From DASUPK01 sp035456265 (lineage in GTDB: Bacteria; Actinomycetota; Thermoleophilia; Solirubrobacterales; 70-9), in NCBI GenBank assembly GCA_035456265.1, contig DATIDP010000149.1:8005-72004 (forward strand): DNA of 64,000 bases. Direction: 5' to 3'. A program made the translations under genes and the position numbers. Below the pieces are notes generated by a model. It was not told the origin of the DNA. It saw nothing but the letters and a program-made list of their open reading frames with translations, and ran no database searches. Below, in pieces: positions 49,981-59,036 of this stretch. The number at the start of each line of letters is the position of its first letter. The first letter of the stretch is position 1.

Positions 49981-51827
49981 GGCGTCGTCGTGGTCGAGGT
50001 CGGAGCCGAGATTCCCACGGAGATGGTGACCGTGTCGCCGCGGCGGCCGCGGGAGCCGCCCGGCGGGAACTCGGAGATCACCCGGTTGACCTGGGCGGGG
50101 TCGGAGGTCGTCTCCTCGGTGACGGCGACGGTGAAGCCGGCCTTCTTCAGAGCGGTCACGGCGGTCTTGCGGTTCTGTCCGACCACATCGGGGACCGTGA
50201 TCGCACCGATCGAGGCGAAGACCGTCACCTGCGACCCGCGCGCGACCAGCTTGCCCGCCCCGGGGCTCTGGCTGATCACCTTGCCCTCCGGCTCGGTGGA
50301 GTCGCGCTGCACGAGGACGCCGGAGAGCCCGGCTTCCTGGAGGGCCGCGAGGGCCGCCTGATCGTCGAGGCCGACCACGTTCGGGACCTCCACCTGGTTG
50401 GTGCCGCGGGAGACCAGCAGCGTGATCACCTGGCTGGTCGAGAGCTGGGTCCCCGCCGCCGGCTCCGTGCCGATCGCCCTGCCCTTCGGCACCGAGTTCG
50501 AAAACTGGTTGCGGGTCGTCACCTTGAATCCGGCCTTTTCCAGGCGATTCGTCGCATCGGTGACGCTCAGCCCCGCGACGTCGGGAACGGCCACGATTGC
50601 CGGGCCCGAGCTGACGCTGAGTGTGACGGTGGAGCCCTCCTCGGCCTTGCCGCCGCCCCGGTCGGTTGGGATCGGGTCCTGCTCGACCACCTGGTTCCGC
50701 GGCGCCCCGCTGGGGATGGCCTTGATGGCGACGTCGAAACCCTTGCCGTCGAGGATCTGCGTGGCGGCATCGACGTCCTGACCGATCACGTCCGGTACGG
50801 AGACGTGCGATGGGCGCGTGAGCGCGAACGCGACCAGCGCCGCGACGCCGGCGGCGAGCAGGGCCAGGACGATCCAGCGCCAGCGGCGGCTGCGGCGCTC
50901 GACCACCCACTCCTCCTCGACCACCTCGCCGTGGCGCATCTCCGTCTCGCCCTCGGGCGTGACAGCCGCGTAGGCGGCCGTGTCCTGCGGACGGGCCGTG
51001 TCCGGGGCCTTCTCGGCCGCATCGAGCGCCCTGAGGAACGCGTCCGCGTCCTTGAAGCGCGCGTCGGGATCCTTGGCGAGGGCGCGCATGACCACCGCGT
51101 CGAGAGCCGGCGGGACGTTCGGGTTGATCGCGCTGGGCCGGCGGGGCGCCTCGGAGACCTGCTTGAGCGCCACGGCGACGGCGCTGTCGCCCTGGAACGG
51201 CACCCGCCCGGTGAGCGCCTCGTAGAGGATCACCCCTATCGAGTAGATGTCGGAGCGAGGGGTGGTCTCCCTGCCCTGCGCCTGCTCCGGCGAGATGTAC
51301 TGCGCCGTCCCCATCACCGAGCCGGTGGCCGTGATATCCGAGCTCTCGCCCGCCCGCGCGATGCCGAAGTCCGCCACCCGCGCGCGGCCCTCGTCGTCGA
51401 TCAGGACGTTCTGAGGCTTCAGGTCGCGGTGAACGATCCCCTTGCGATGGGCGAACCGGGCGGCGTTCAGGATCTGGCGGGTGAAGTCGATCGCGTCCTT
51501 GGGGCTCATCCCGCCCTTGACGAGGTCCTTCAGGGAGGGGCCGTCGACGTACTCCATGGCGATGAAGTAGGTGCCGTCGAAGGCGCCGCGGTCGAAGATG
51601 CCGACCACGTTCGGATGCTGGAGGCCGGCCGCCGCCTGGGCCTCGCGCTGGAAGCGCTGCACGAACTCGGAGTCCTGCGCGAAGTTGTCGTGCAGGATCT
51701 TGACGGCGACCTTGCGGTCGAGCTCGGTGTCCTCGGCGAGCCAGACGTCGGCCATCCCGCCGGAGCCGATCTTGCGGTCGAGCCGGTAGCGCTCGTCGAC
51801 GAGCTCGCCGGTCTGCGGCTCAGCCAC
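49977..51827 (-). CDS. pknB: PASTA-domain Ser/Thr kinase (PknB-type)
   Basis: This is the sensor kinase controlling growth and division in actinobacteria. The 616 residues hold a kinase domain (14-275) with GSGGMADVWLA, Lys43, HRDLKPQN (Asp135), DFG (153-155) and TATGSVMGTAQYISPEQ. One membrane segment (317-337) follows, then four external PASTA repeats (about 342-409, 411-475, 478-541, 543-607), each starting VPDV or VPNV. PASTA domains bind muropeptides or lipid II. It overlaps pbpA by eight bases and is coupled to ddl. Confidence 0.97.
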   Translation of the reverse strand: MAEPQTGELVDERYRLDRKIGSGGMADVWLAEDTELDRKVAVKILHDNFAQDSEFVQRFQREAQAAAGLQHPNVVGIFDRGAFDGTYFIAMEYVDGPSLKDLVKGGMSPKDAIDFTRQILNAARFAHRKGIVHRDLKPQNVLIDDEGRARVADFGIARAGESSDITATGSVMGTAQYISPEQAQGRETTPRSDIYSIGVILYEALTGRVPFQGDSAVAVALKQVSEAPRRPSAINPNVPPALDAVVMRALAKDPDARFKDADAFLRALDAAEKAPDTARPQDTAAYAAVTPEGETEMRHGEVVEEEWVVERRSRRWRWIVLALLAAGVAALVAFALTRPSHVSVPDVIGQDVDAATQILDGKGFDVAIKAIPSGAPRNQVVEQDPIPTDRGGGKAEEGSTVTLSVSSGPAIVAVPDVAGLSVTDATNRLEKAGFKVTTRNQFSNSVPKGRAIGTEPAAGTQLSTSQVITLLVSRGTNQVEVPNVVGLDDQAALAALQEAGLSGVLVQRDSTEPEGKVISQSPGAGKLVARGSQVTVFASIGAITVPDVVGQNRKTAVTALKKAGFTVAVTEETTSDPAQVNRVISEFPPGGSRGRRGDTVTISVGISAPTSTTTTP

Positions 51828-53253
51828 CGGAATTCCCCTGGAGGATCGCCTCGGCCACGGCCTTGAAGATGGGTCCGCAGGTCGGCCCGCCGAAGCCGCT
51901 GGTGTGCTCGACGACGCACGCGATCGCGATCTGCGGGTCGCTCGCCGGAGCGAAGCCGATGAACCAGGCGTCGTTGACGCCCGCTGAGATCTCCGCCGTC
52001 CCGGTCTTGCCCGCGACGTCGATGCCCGAGACGGCGGCCGCGGTACCCGTTCCCTCGCGTACCACGCTCTGCATCATCGTGTTGAGCTCCGACGCCGTGT
52101 CCTCGCTCATCACTCGACTCTGACGAGCGGGATCGAGTTTCGTCTCCCGCCCGTCGGGATCGATCACCTTCGACCAGAGCCGCGGTTCCATCAGCTCGCC
52201 CTTGTTCGCGACGGTCGCGGCGACCTCCGCCATTTGGAGGGGAGTGACCCGGAGGCGCTCCTGGCCGATCGCAACGCGCCCGATGTCGATGGCATCGCTC
52301 GGATCGAGCAGCCGGTTGCCCTCGTAGACGCCGCTCGCCGCGAGCTGGAAGCCCGGGTAGTCGAGACGCGGCTTCGCGTCGAAGCCGTAGCGGTCCATGT
52401 ACTTGAACATCGTGTCCTTGCCGAGCTTCTCCCCGGCCTGCGCCCACCAGGTGTTGACCGAGTTGGTGAGCGCCGTGGTCATGTCGATCGTGCCGAACTG
52501 CTCGCCGCCCGAGTTCGACAGGGGCACCCCCTCGATCTCGATCGGGGAGCGGCCGCTGAGGGTCGAGCTGGGCGTGAACTCGCCGCTGTCCAGCGCGGCC
52601 GTCGCGGTCACCACCTTCATCGTCGATCCGGGCGGGTAGCCCGCCTGCGTCGCTCGATTGAAGAGCGGCGCGCTCTGGTCGCGATTGAGCTGGGCGAAGT
52701 GCTTCGGGATCTGGTTCGGGTCGTACTCGGGGATGCTCACCATCGCCCTGACCTCCCCCGTCGAAGGGTCGAGGGCGACCACGGAGCCGCGGCGGCCGGC
52801 CAGCCCGTTCACCGCCGCCTCCTGCGCCGCCGGGTCGAGCGCGGACTGCACGTTGTCCCCGACCTGGGAATGTCCCTGGAGCTGGTCGAGCACCGACAGG
52901 AACTCGGTCTTGTTGCCGACCAGCTCATCGTTGTGGGAGAGCTCGAAGCCGACGCGGCCCTGCGTGACGAAGCTGTAGCCGATCGGATTGCCGAAGAGCG
53001 CGCCCCGTGGGTACCGGCGGACGTAGACCTTGTTGTTGCCACTGCCCTGCGCGATCGACTTGGCGATCACCGTCCCATCGGAGGCGAGGATGCTGCCGCG
53101 CTTGATCTTCTGCTCCTCGAGCAGCGGGCGGCGGTTCGCCTGATTCGCCTTCAGCGAGTTCGCGTCGAAGATCGACCAGTAGGAGGTGAACCCGAAGAGA
53201 AGGGCGTAGAGGATCAGCAGGAAGCCGAAGAGCTTGATGATCTGCCGGTTCAT
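51820..53253 (-). CDS. pbpA: Peptidoglycan D,D-transpeptidase (PbpA-type class B PBP)
   Basis: The enzyme cross-links peptidoglycan outside the membrane. The 477-residue protein has a single N-terminal anchor (about 8-25), the dimerisation-type region RGSILASDGTVIAKS, and the transpeptidase motifs STMK (Ser210, Lys213), SVN (265-267) and KTGTAEI (Lys416). It is encoded between the partner polymerase (RodA/FtsW) and the PASTA kinase, the usual actinobacterial order. Its ATG overlaps the polymerase stop (TGATG). Confidence 0.96.
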   Translation of the reverse strand: MNRQIIKLFGFLLILYALLFGFTSYWSIFDANSLKANQANRRPLLEEQKIKRGSILASDGTVIAKSIAQGSGNNKVYVRRYPRGALFGNPIGYSFVTQGRVGFELSHNDELVGNKTEFLSVLDQLQGHSQVGDNVQSALDPAAQEAAVNGLAGRRGSVVALDPSTGEVRAMVSIPEYDPNQIPKHFAQLNRDQSAPLFNRATQAGYPPGSTMKVVTATAALDSGEFTPSSTLSGRSPIEIEGVPLSNSGGEQFGTIDMTTALTNSVNTWWAQAGEKLGKDTMFKYMDRYGFDAKPRLDYPGFQLAASGVYEGNRLLDPSDAIDIGRVAIGQERLRVTPLQMAEVAATVANKGELMEPRLWSKVIDPDGRETKLDPARQSRVMSEDTASELNTMMQSVVREGTGTAAAVSGIDVAGKTGTAEISAGVNDAWFIGFAPASDPQIAIACVVEHTSGFGGPTCGPIFKAVAEAILQGNSGG

Positions 53254-54581
53254 CAGCCCAGCCTCGTCTCGTTCTGGAGGCGCACCCGCCTTCGCGCCTT
53301 GTCGGAGATCATCAGCAGCAGGGCCAGCAGGATGAAATTGGCGACGATGGAGCTTCCCCCGTAGCTGATGAACGGCAGGGTCACCCCCGTCAGCGGGATC
53401 ACCCGGGTGACGCCGCCGATGATCACGAACGCCTGCAGGGCGAAGATCGCGGTCAGCCCCGTGGCGAGCAGCTTCGAGAATCCGTCCTCGGCCAGGATCG
53501 CCGTCTTGAAGCCGCGCTCGGCGATCAGCGCGTAGATCAGGACCACCGCGGCACCCCCGAAGAGGCCGAGCTCATTGACGATCACTGCGTAGATGAAGTC
53601 CGTGTGCGGCGCGGGCAGGATCGCGCAGCGGTCCGGGAACCCGTGGTTGCAGCCGGGCAGCTGGACGAGGGACTCACCCAGCCCCCTGCCGAACAGCCCT
53701 CCGTCCGCCTGGGCGAAGATCGATTGCGAGAGCTGATAGCCGGACCCGCCTGCATCGTGGAAGGGGTCGAGCCAGATGTCGAAGCGGTCCTGGATGTGCG
53801 CCGCGGTCTGGGCGAAGAACCAGGCTCCGACCGCGAACATCAGCAGGCCGATGATCACGAACGAGAGCCGCCCCGTCGCGACGTAGATGAGCGCGAGGAA
53901 GGCGCCGAAGAACATCACCGAGCTGCCCAGGTCGCGGATGAAGACGAGCAGGACCATCGCCGCGCCCCAGACGACCAGCAGCGGCCCGAGGTGCTTGAGC
54001 GGTGGCAGGACGAGCCCGAAGACGTTGCGAGCGCCCACGACCAGAACCTCCCGATGCTCGTTCAGGTAGCTCGCCAGGAAGACGACGATGCAGATCTTGG
54101 CCAGCTCCGTCGGCTGGAAGGTGATCGGCCCGAGATCGACGGCCAGGAACGCGTCGTTGGTCGCGTGCCCCAGGAAACGGGGCATGATCAGCAGCACGAT
54201 CCCAGCGAGCGCGATCAGGTACCGATAGCGCTCGAGCGCGTCGTACTCGCGCAGGAAGATGATCGTCGCCGAGAAGAGGATCAGCCCGAGGACGAACCAG
54301 TTGGCCTGGTCGCGCGCCAGGCCCTCGTCGAGGCGAAACAGCATCACCATCCCGAAGGCGGCGAGCAGCGCGACGAGGGGGAAGAGGTAGGGGTCGGCGT
54401 CGGGAAGCCTGATCCGGACGACGATGTGGACGGCGACGCAGAGCGCGAGGAAATAGCCGCCGTAGAGGACGCTCAGGTTGCCGAGCTGATCCGAGTTGGT
54501 GATCAGCACGGCCGTGAACCCGGCCGTGACCAGCAGGGCGACCGGGACCAGGGCGAAGAGCTCGCGGGTGCGCGTGCTCAA
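53253..54581 (-). CDS. rodA: SEDS peptidoglycan polymerase (RodA/FtsW)
   Basis: SEDS proteins polymerise lipid II into glycan strands with a partner class B PBP. The 442 residues contain about 12 hydrophobic segments and the family landmarks LGPITFQPTELAKICIVVF, FIRDLGSSVMFFGAF, GRGLGESLVQLPGCNHGFP, PHTDFIYAVIVNELG and ITGVTLPFISYGGSS-like sequence (LTGVTLPFISYGGSSIV). TTG 54581 overlaps the phosphatase stop (TTGA). RodA and FtsW cannot be told apart firmly; the gene context favours RodA. Confidence 0.94.
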   Translation of the reverse strand: MSTRTRELFALVPVALLVTAGFTAVLITNSDQLGNLSVLYGGYFLALCVAVHIVVRIRLPDADPYLFPLVALLAAFGMVMLFRLDEGLARDQANWFVLGLILFSATIIFLREYDALERYRYLIALAGIVLLIMPRFLGHATNDAFLAVDLGPITFQPTELAKICIVVFLASYLNEHREVLVVGARNVFGLVLPPLKHLGPLLVVWGAAMVLLVFIRDLGSSVMFFGAFLALIYVATGRLSFVIIGLLMFAVGAWFFAQTAAHIQDRFDIWLDPFHDAGGSGYQLSQSIFAQADGGLFGRGLGESLVQLPGCNHGFPDRCAILPAPHTDFIYAVIVNELGLFGGAAVVLIYALIAERGFKTAILAEDGFSKLLATGLTAIFALQAFVIIGGVTRVIPLTGVTLPFISYGGSSIVANFILLALLLMISDKARRRVRLQNETRLG

Positions 54582-55837
54582 CGGGCCTGCTTGCCCTCGG
54601 AGGCCCCGGTCTTCTTCTTCTTCTGCTGCTGTGCCTGCTGCTTGGCCGCCCGCTGCGCGGCCTGGGCTGCAGCCGCGCGCTGAGCCGCACCCTCCCTCTG
54701 ATTGATGTCGTTGATGAAGCTCGTCGCGTCGTCCTTGCTCCGCAGCTCGTGGCCGGTGACCGCCTTCTGGCGCTCCTCGGACAGCGTCCCCTCCTGGACC
54801 GGGATCGCGTACTGCTTGGAATAGAGGCTGACGCCGAGTGGCAGCTCGTAGGGCAGGCCCCTGTAGACGGCCACGTTGCCCTGATCGTCGGTGCCGAGGA
54901 AGTAGATCGAGCGGGCGAAGAGCACCGCTCCGAGGACGACAGCCGCGATCACCACCAGCCCGGCGGCCCACTTGAGCGCGCGCCGGCGCCGCGACGGAGT
55001 CGGCATCGTGCCCTGGCCGCGGAGCCGGTCGGTCGCCGCGCGCATGCGCTCGCCGGTGAGCCCCGCCTGCTCCGCGGTGCGTGAGATCAGCGTCGCCCCC
55101 TCCTCGGTCTCCCTGGCGTCGGCATCGGCCAGCCGGAAGGCCACCGCGGTGATGTTGTCCCGGCCGCCCCCGTGGTTCGCCGCGTCGACGAGCCGGTTGA
55201 CGGCGCTTCTCAGGCTCCTCGCGTTGACGAGGATGTCCCGGATCTGGTCATCCGGGACCATCGTGGTGAGACCGTCGCTGCAGAGCAGGAAGACGTCGCC
55301 GTCGCGCGCCGGGAAGGTCATGGTGTCGACGTTCACGCTCGGCTCCGGCCCCAGGGCGCGCGTGATGATCGAGCGCTGCGGATGCTCCTCCGCCTGTTCC
55401 TCGGTGAGCCTGCCCTGGCGGCGGAGCTCCTCGACGAGCGAGTGGTCCTTCGTCAGGCGCTTGAGCTGGCCGTCGCGCAGGAGGTAGGCCCGGCTGTCGC
55501 CGACATGGCCGAACGCCACCTCGTCGTTCCTGACCATCGCTGCGGTCAGCGTGGTCCCCATCCCGGCGCGGGAGGAGTCCTCCTGGGCGAGCCTGTGGAT
55601 CCTTCGGTTTGCCTGCTGGGCGATCTCCTCGAGCTGTCCCTCGGCGGAGGCGTCGTCGTTCCGCGGTCTCCTCTCGAAGGCGCCGGCCGCGATCCGTGAC
55701 GCCACCTCGCCGGCCTGCGCGCCACCCATCCCGTCGGCCACGGCGAAGAGCGGCGCCTTCGCGTAATAGGAATCCTCGTTGGCCTGCCGCTGGCGCCCGG
55801 TGTCAGTCTTGTGTGCCTCCTCGGCGACTCTCAGCAT
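54578..55837 (-). CDS. pstP: PP2C-family Ser/Thr phosphatase (PstP-type)
   Basis: This phosphatase reverses the kinases of the operon. The 419 residues start with the PP2C domain (about 5-240): DTGRQRQANEDSYY, FAVADGMGGAQAGEVAS (metal aspartate), GTTLTAAMV, FGHVGDSRAYLLRDG, LLCSDGLTTMVPD and GGGRDNITAVAF. A membrane segment (about 290-312) and an external domain follow, ending in a Lys/Gln/Ala-rich tail. Its ATG overlaps the fhaB stop (TGATG). Confidence 0.95.
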   Translation of the reverse strand: MLRVAEEAHKTDTGRQRQANEDSYYAKAPLFAVADGMGGAQAGEVASRIAAGAFERRPRNDDASAEGQLEEIAQQANRRIHRLAQEDSSRAGMGTTLTAAMVRNDEVAFGHVGDSRAYLLRDGQLKRLTKDHSLVEELRRQGRLTEEQAEEHPQRSIITRALGPEPSVNVDTMTFPARDGDVFLLCSDGLTTMVPDDQIRDILVNARSLRSAVNRLVDAANHGGGRDNITAVAFRLADADARETEEGATLISRTAEQAGLTGERMRAATDRLRGQGTMPTPSRRRRALKWAAGLVVIAAVVLGAVLFARSIYFLGTDDQGNVAVYRGLPYELPLGVSLYSKQYAIPVQEGTLSEERQKAVTGHELRSKDDATSFINDINQREGAAQRAAAAQAAQRAAKQQAQQQKKKKTGASEGKQAR

Positions 55838-56307
55838 CAGGACACCTCGAAGCGGAACTCCGTGTCCCCGATCCGGATCAGGTCGCCGGGCGTGAGCTCG
55901 GCCTCGCCGTGGAGCTCTCGCGAGTTGAGGAGCGTGCCGTTGGTCGAGTTCATGTCCTCGACGAAATATGCCCCGGAACGGTTGAAGACGCGTGCGTGGA
56001 CCCCGGAGGCATAGCGGTCGTCGAGGCGGATGTCCGCGTCGGCCGACCGCCCGAGCGAGACGCCGCCGAACAGGTCGAAGTGCTCTCCCTTGTTGAGGCC
56101 GCCGCCCTCCTCCACCACCAGGAATGCATCCGTCCCCGCCGGCTCGACTCCGCCCGCGACCTCGTGGTAGCCCGTCTCGAACCCGGGCGTGGCCGTTCCG
56201 CGGAGGTCCCTCAGGGAGCTGCGGGTGACCCAGAGCAGGAAGAGGAAGAGCACGGCAAGGAAACCGAACTTGAGCGCAACCGCAAGCGGCTCGAGATCGC
56301 TATTCAC
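55837..56307 (-). CDS. fhaB: FHA-domain protein with N-terminal anchor (FhaB-type)
   Basis: A 156-residue protein: a membrane segment (about 9-27), a linker, and an FHA phosphothreonine-binding domain with GVSLGRSADADIRLDDRYASGVHARVF-like core (GRSADADI, SGVHARV) and EDMNSTNGTLLN. FhaB binds phosphorylated kinases and cell-wall partners in actinobacteria. The GTG start overlaps the fhaA stop (GTGA), and its stop overlaps pstP. Confidence 0.93.
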   Translation of the reverse strand: MNSDLEPLAVALKFGFLAVLFLFLLWVTRSSLRDLRGTATPGFETGYHEVAGGVEPAGTDAFLVVEEGGGLNKGEHFDLFGGVSLGRSADADIRLDDRYASGVHARVFNRSGAYFVEDMNSTNGTLLNSRELHGEAELTPGDLIRIGDTEFRFEVS

Positions 56308-57071
56308 TGCTCGATGTCGAAAGCGAAGACCTTGGTTCCGAGAGTGATCTCGTCGCCCGGAGAGAGTCGGGCGTTCGCCACCCGGCGGCCGTTGACCTTG
56401 ACCCCATTGGTCGAGTTGAGGTCGACGATCTGCCAGTCCCCCACGTTCGAGCGGCGCAGCTCGGCGTGGCGTCGCGAGATGTTCGGATCGTCGATCACGC
56501 AGTCGTTCTCCTTGGAGCGGCCGAGGGTCGCCGTGGGACCGTCGAGGACGTAACGGCGGTCATCCACGGAGACGATCGCCCGGGTCTCCGAGAAGGCGGC
56601 GTCCGGACGGCGCTTCGAGCGCGCCTTCTGTGCCTGGGTCGCCGAGTAGACCATCGTGTGCCCGTGCTCGCCCTGCTCCGGCTCCGCGCCCTGTCTCTGC
56701 GGCGGCCGGACCAGGCGGGTCTGGATCCCGAACTCGCCCAGCCGCAGGCGCTCGTCCTGGTCGAGGTGGACCACGGGTCGCGTGAGCAGGTCGTAGTCGT
56801 GGTGGCGGGCGTGCTCGAGGAGATGCCCGCTGAGCTCCTGGGCGAGCGAGGACTCGTAGTCCTTGAAGCGCTCGTAGTCATCCGGGCAGAGCCAGACGGT
56901 GTACTCGTTCGGCACGTAGACCCGCTGGACCGACGCCGTCTTGTGGGCGTCCATCTCCTTCGCGAGCTTGCGCGCGATCTCCACCGGCTGCACGCCGGAG
57001 CTGAAGGCGCGGCTGAAGACGCCTTCTACGAGGCCCTCTATCCGGGCTTCGAGGTTGCGCAGAACGCTGAT
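56304..57071 (-). CDS. fhaA: FhaA-type protein (DUF3662 plus FHA), probable ATC start
   Basis: The 255-residue product has the N-terminal DUF3662 domain (SVLRNLEARIEGLVEGVFS, PVEIARKLAKEMDAHK, YVPNEYTVWLCPDD), a linker, and a C-terminal FHA domain (ATLGRSKENDCVIDDPNISR, DLNSTNGVKVNGR). It binds phosphothreonine on kinases or MviN-like partners. No ATG/GTG/TTG exists at the conserved beginning. Instead ATC 57071 lies six bases after a perfect GAGGAG. The only upstream alternative, GTG 57131, has no ribosome binding site and would add about 20 non-family residues. An ATC start is therefore proposed. Confidence 0.8.
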   Translation of the reverse strand: MSVLRNLEARIEGLVEGVFSRAFSSGVQPVEIARKLAKEMDAHKTASVQRVYVPNEYTVWLCPDDYERFKDYESSLAQELSGHLLEHARHHDYDLLTRPVVHLDQDERLRLGEFGIQTRLVRPPQRQGAEPEQGEHGHTMVYSATQAQKARSKRRPDAAFSETRAIVSVDDRRYVLDGPTATLGRSKENDCVIDDPNISRRHAELRRSNVGDWQIVDLNSTNGVKVNGRRVANARLSPGDEITLGTKVFAFDIEQ

Positions 57072-57077
57072 CGGAAA

Positions 57078-57083
57078 CTCCTC
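57078..57083 (-). promoter_or_regulatory. Ribosome binding site GAGGAG positioned for an ATC start
   Basis: GAGGAG on the minus strand, six bases (TTTCCG) before ATC 57071. It decides the fhaA start, since no other initiation codon lies at a usable distance. Confidence 0.6.
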
Positions 57084-57150
57084 GGGTCGGGTTGGCGGCG
57101 TCCTGTTGACGGATTGCCCCTGGCGGCGCACCTCGCGTCGCCGACGCGAA

Positions 57151-57156
57151 ATGCTA
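57151..57156 (-). promoter_or_regulatory. -10-like TAGCAT for the fhaA operon
   Basis: TAGCAT lies in the 95-base gap between the upstream kinase gene and fhaA and would give a leader of about 70 nt containing the GAGGAG. No -35 was recognised. Confidence 0.35.
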
Positions 57157-57166
57157 GTGGGGTTCG

Positions 57167-58879
57167 CTACGCGAGCGCGTCGGAGCCGCGCTCCTCGAAG
57201 CCTCCCTCTTGATAGGCGTCCGAAGCGCCCAGGCGATAGGGCTCCGACGGGCCGAGGCGTCGCGTCAGCAGGGCGGCGAGCACGGCCGCCAGCAGAGCGG
57301 CGAAGAGCAGCCCAGGCGGGCTGGAGCCGCCGTCCACCAGGCGCAGCGCCGAGATCAACCCGGCTGCCCAGACCAGGGCGCCGAGCGCATCGAGCAGCGG
57401 CGCGCGATCGCGAATCAGCAACGGCAGCGCCCACGCCGCGAGGGCGAAGATGCCCGCGCCGGCCAGGACCGAGCCATCGACCAGTGGGGCGACCACGTCG
57501 GACAGGGCCGTGCCGGCGGACCCCGTCCAGTGAGCCGGCGGGTCGGCGACGGGCCCCAGCAGCAGGGTGCGATGGGCCAGCTCCTCCCACGCCGCGAGCC
57601 AGAGGTAGCCGATGCCTCCGAGGAGCGCTCTGCCCGCGGCGCCTCGGGTGAGCCCCGCGAGAGCCGGATACACCGGTCCGAGCCCGGCCAGGCCGAGGAG
57701 GGGTGCGAGGCCGGGCAGGGCGATCGCCTCGGGCTGGATCGCGGCCAGAAGCAGCGGGGAGCCGAGCGCGGCGATCAGGGCTGCGATCCCCGGCTCGCCG
57801 GCGCCGATCACGACCCAGATCAGAACGAGGGCGAGCTGAAGCGCGTACGCCGGACGGGGGCGACCGAGGGCGAGAACGCCGGGGAGCAGCGCGGCGAGGG
57901 CCACCGGAGCCGGGGCGCCGGTGGCGATCAGGGCGGCGAGGCCGAGGGCCGCAACGCCGGCACCCGGCAGGAATCGGGCGCGGTCCGGCCGGTGCCTCGG
58001 CTCGAGGAAGGCCTCGCCATCGATCCCGGCGATCGGCGGGAGGGGGTCGCCGTCGAGCCGGGAGACGTGGGCGCTGAGCGCCGCGCCGAGCTCGGAGGAG
58101 AGAGGGCGCTCCTCGGGATCCGGGTCCAGAGCGGCGTCGATCGCCTCGGTCATCGCCTCGGGCAGCTCCGGTCGGACCGCACCGAGCGGCGCGATCGGCT
58201 CTCCGATCGCTCGTGCCGTGGCGGCCGGCCCCTCTCGCAGCAGTGGGTGCTCCCCGCAGAAGCACTCGTACAGCGTCAGGGCGAGCGAGTAGACGTCAGC
58301 GGCCGGCCCTGGCCGGAGGCCGTCGGCCTGCTCCGGCGCCATGTAGGCGAGGGTGCCCACGACCGCGCCGGTGGCGGTCAGCGTCTTCTCACCCGCGATG
58401 CGGGCGATGCCGAAGTCGACGAGCTTCGCCTGCACGGAATCAGACGGGTCGCGCTGACGCCCGCCCTCGCACACAACGAGGATGTTCTCGGGCTTGACGT
58501 CACGGTGGACGACCCCGGCGCGGTGCGCAGCGGTCAGGGCTGCCGCGGCGTCGGCGCCGACCTGTGCCACGAGGCGATCGTTGAGGTCGCCGCGGCGCCC
58601 GAGCGCCCGCAGGGTCTCGCCCTCGATCAGCTCGGAGACGAGGAGGGCGCGCTCGCCGTCGGAGGCGAGCTCGTAGAGGGTCGCGATGTTGCGGTGCGCG
58701 AGGCGCGCGACCGCCTGGGCCTCGCGAGTGACGCGGGGGGCCCCGTGCTCTCTATCGATCACCTTGACGGCGACCGGGCGCTGGAGGCGCTCGTCCCAGG
58801 CTCGATAGACGGTTCCGAAGCCGCCGCTTCCGATCCGGTCCTCGATCCGGAATCTCCCCAGAACCACCTCACCGACCAT
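57167..58879 (-). CDS. Polytopic membrane Ser/Thr protein kinase
   Basis: A 570-residue protein whose first ~270 residues are a Hanks kinase: IGSGGFGTVYRA, Lys39, HRDVKPEN (Asp127), DFG (155-157) and TATGAVVGTLAYMAPEQ. Instead of one anchor and an outer domain, residues about 303-545 are a run of hydrophobic segments (about eight), such as ALQLALVLIWVVIGAG and GGIGYLWLAAWEELAHR. It replaces the pknA usually found in this operon. It may sense a membrane or lipid signal; that is inference. The upstream in-frame extension from 59248 is rejected. Confidence 0.87.
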   Translation of the reverse strand: MVGEVVLGRFRIEDRIGSGGFGTVYRAWDERLQRPVAVKVIDREHGAPRVTREAQAVARLAHRNIATLYELASDGERALLVSELIEGETLRALGRRGDLNDRLVAQVGADAAAALTAAHRAGVVHRDVKPENILVVCEGGRQRDPSDSVQAKLVDFGIARIAGEKTLTATGAVVGTLAYMAPEQADGLRPGPAADVYSLALTLYECFCGEHPLLREGPAATARAIGEPIAPLGAVRPELPEAMTEAIDAALDPDPEERPLSSELGAALSAHVSRLDGDPLPPIAGIDGEAFLEPRHRPDRARFLPGAGVAALGLAALIATGAPAPVALAALLPGVLALGRPRPAYALQLALVLIWVVIGAGEPGIAALIAALGSPLLLAAIQPEAIALPGLAPLLGLAGLGPVYPALAGLTRGAAGRALLGGIGYLWLAAWEELAHRTLLLGPVADPPAHWTGSAGTALSDVVAPLVDGSVLAGAGIFALAAWALPLLIRDRAPLLDALGALVWAAGLISALRLVDGGSSPPGLLFAALLAAVLAALLTRRLGPSEPYRLGASDAYQEGGFEERGSDALA

Positions 58880-59036
58880 GGCTGATTTGAGTTCGCCCCC
58901 GGACGACCCATTCCTGTCGCAGTACCTAAAGGCGATTAGGCACGGCTTCGCCGCTAGACGGGTTGCTCCTCGGCTCCGCCTCGGATCACCCTCGCATAGA
59001 CATGCGTCACGACCCCTGTTCATACTGAGGCGCGAC

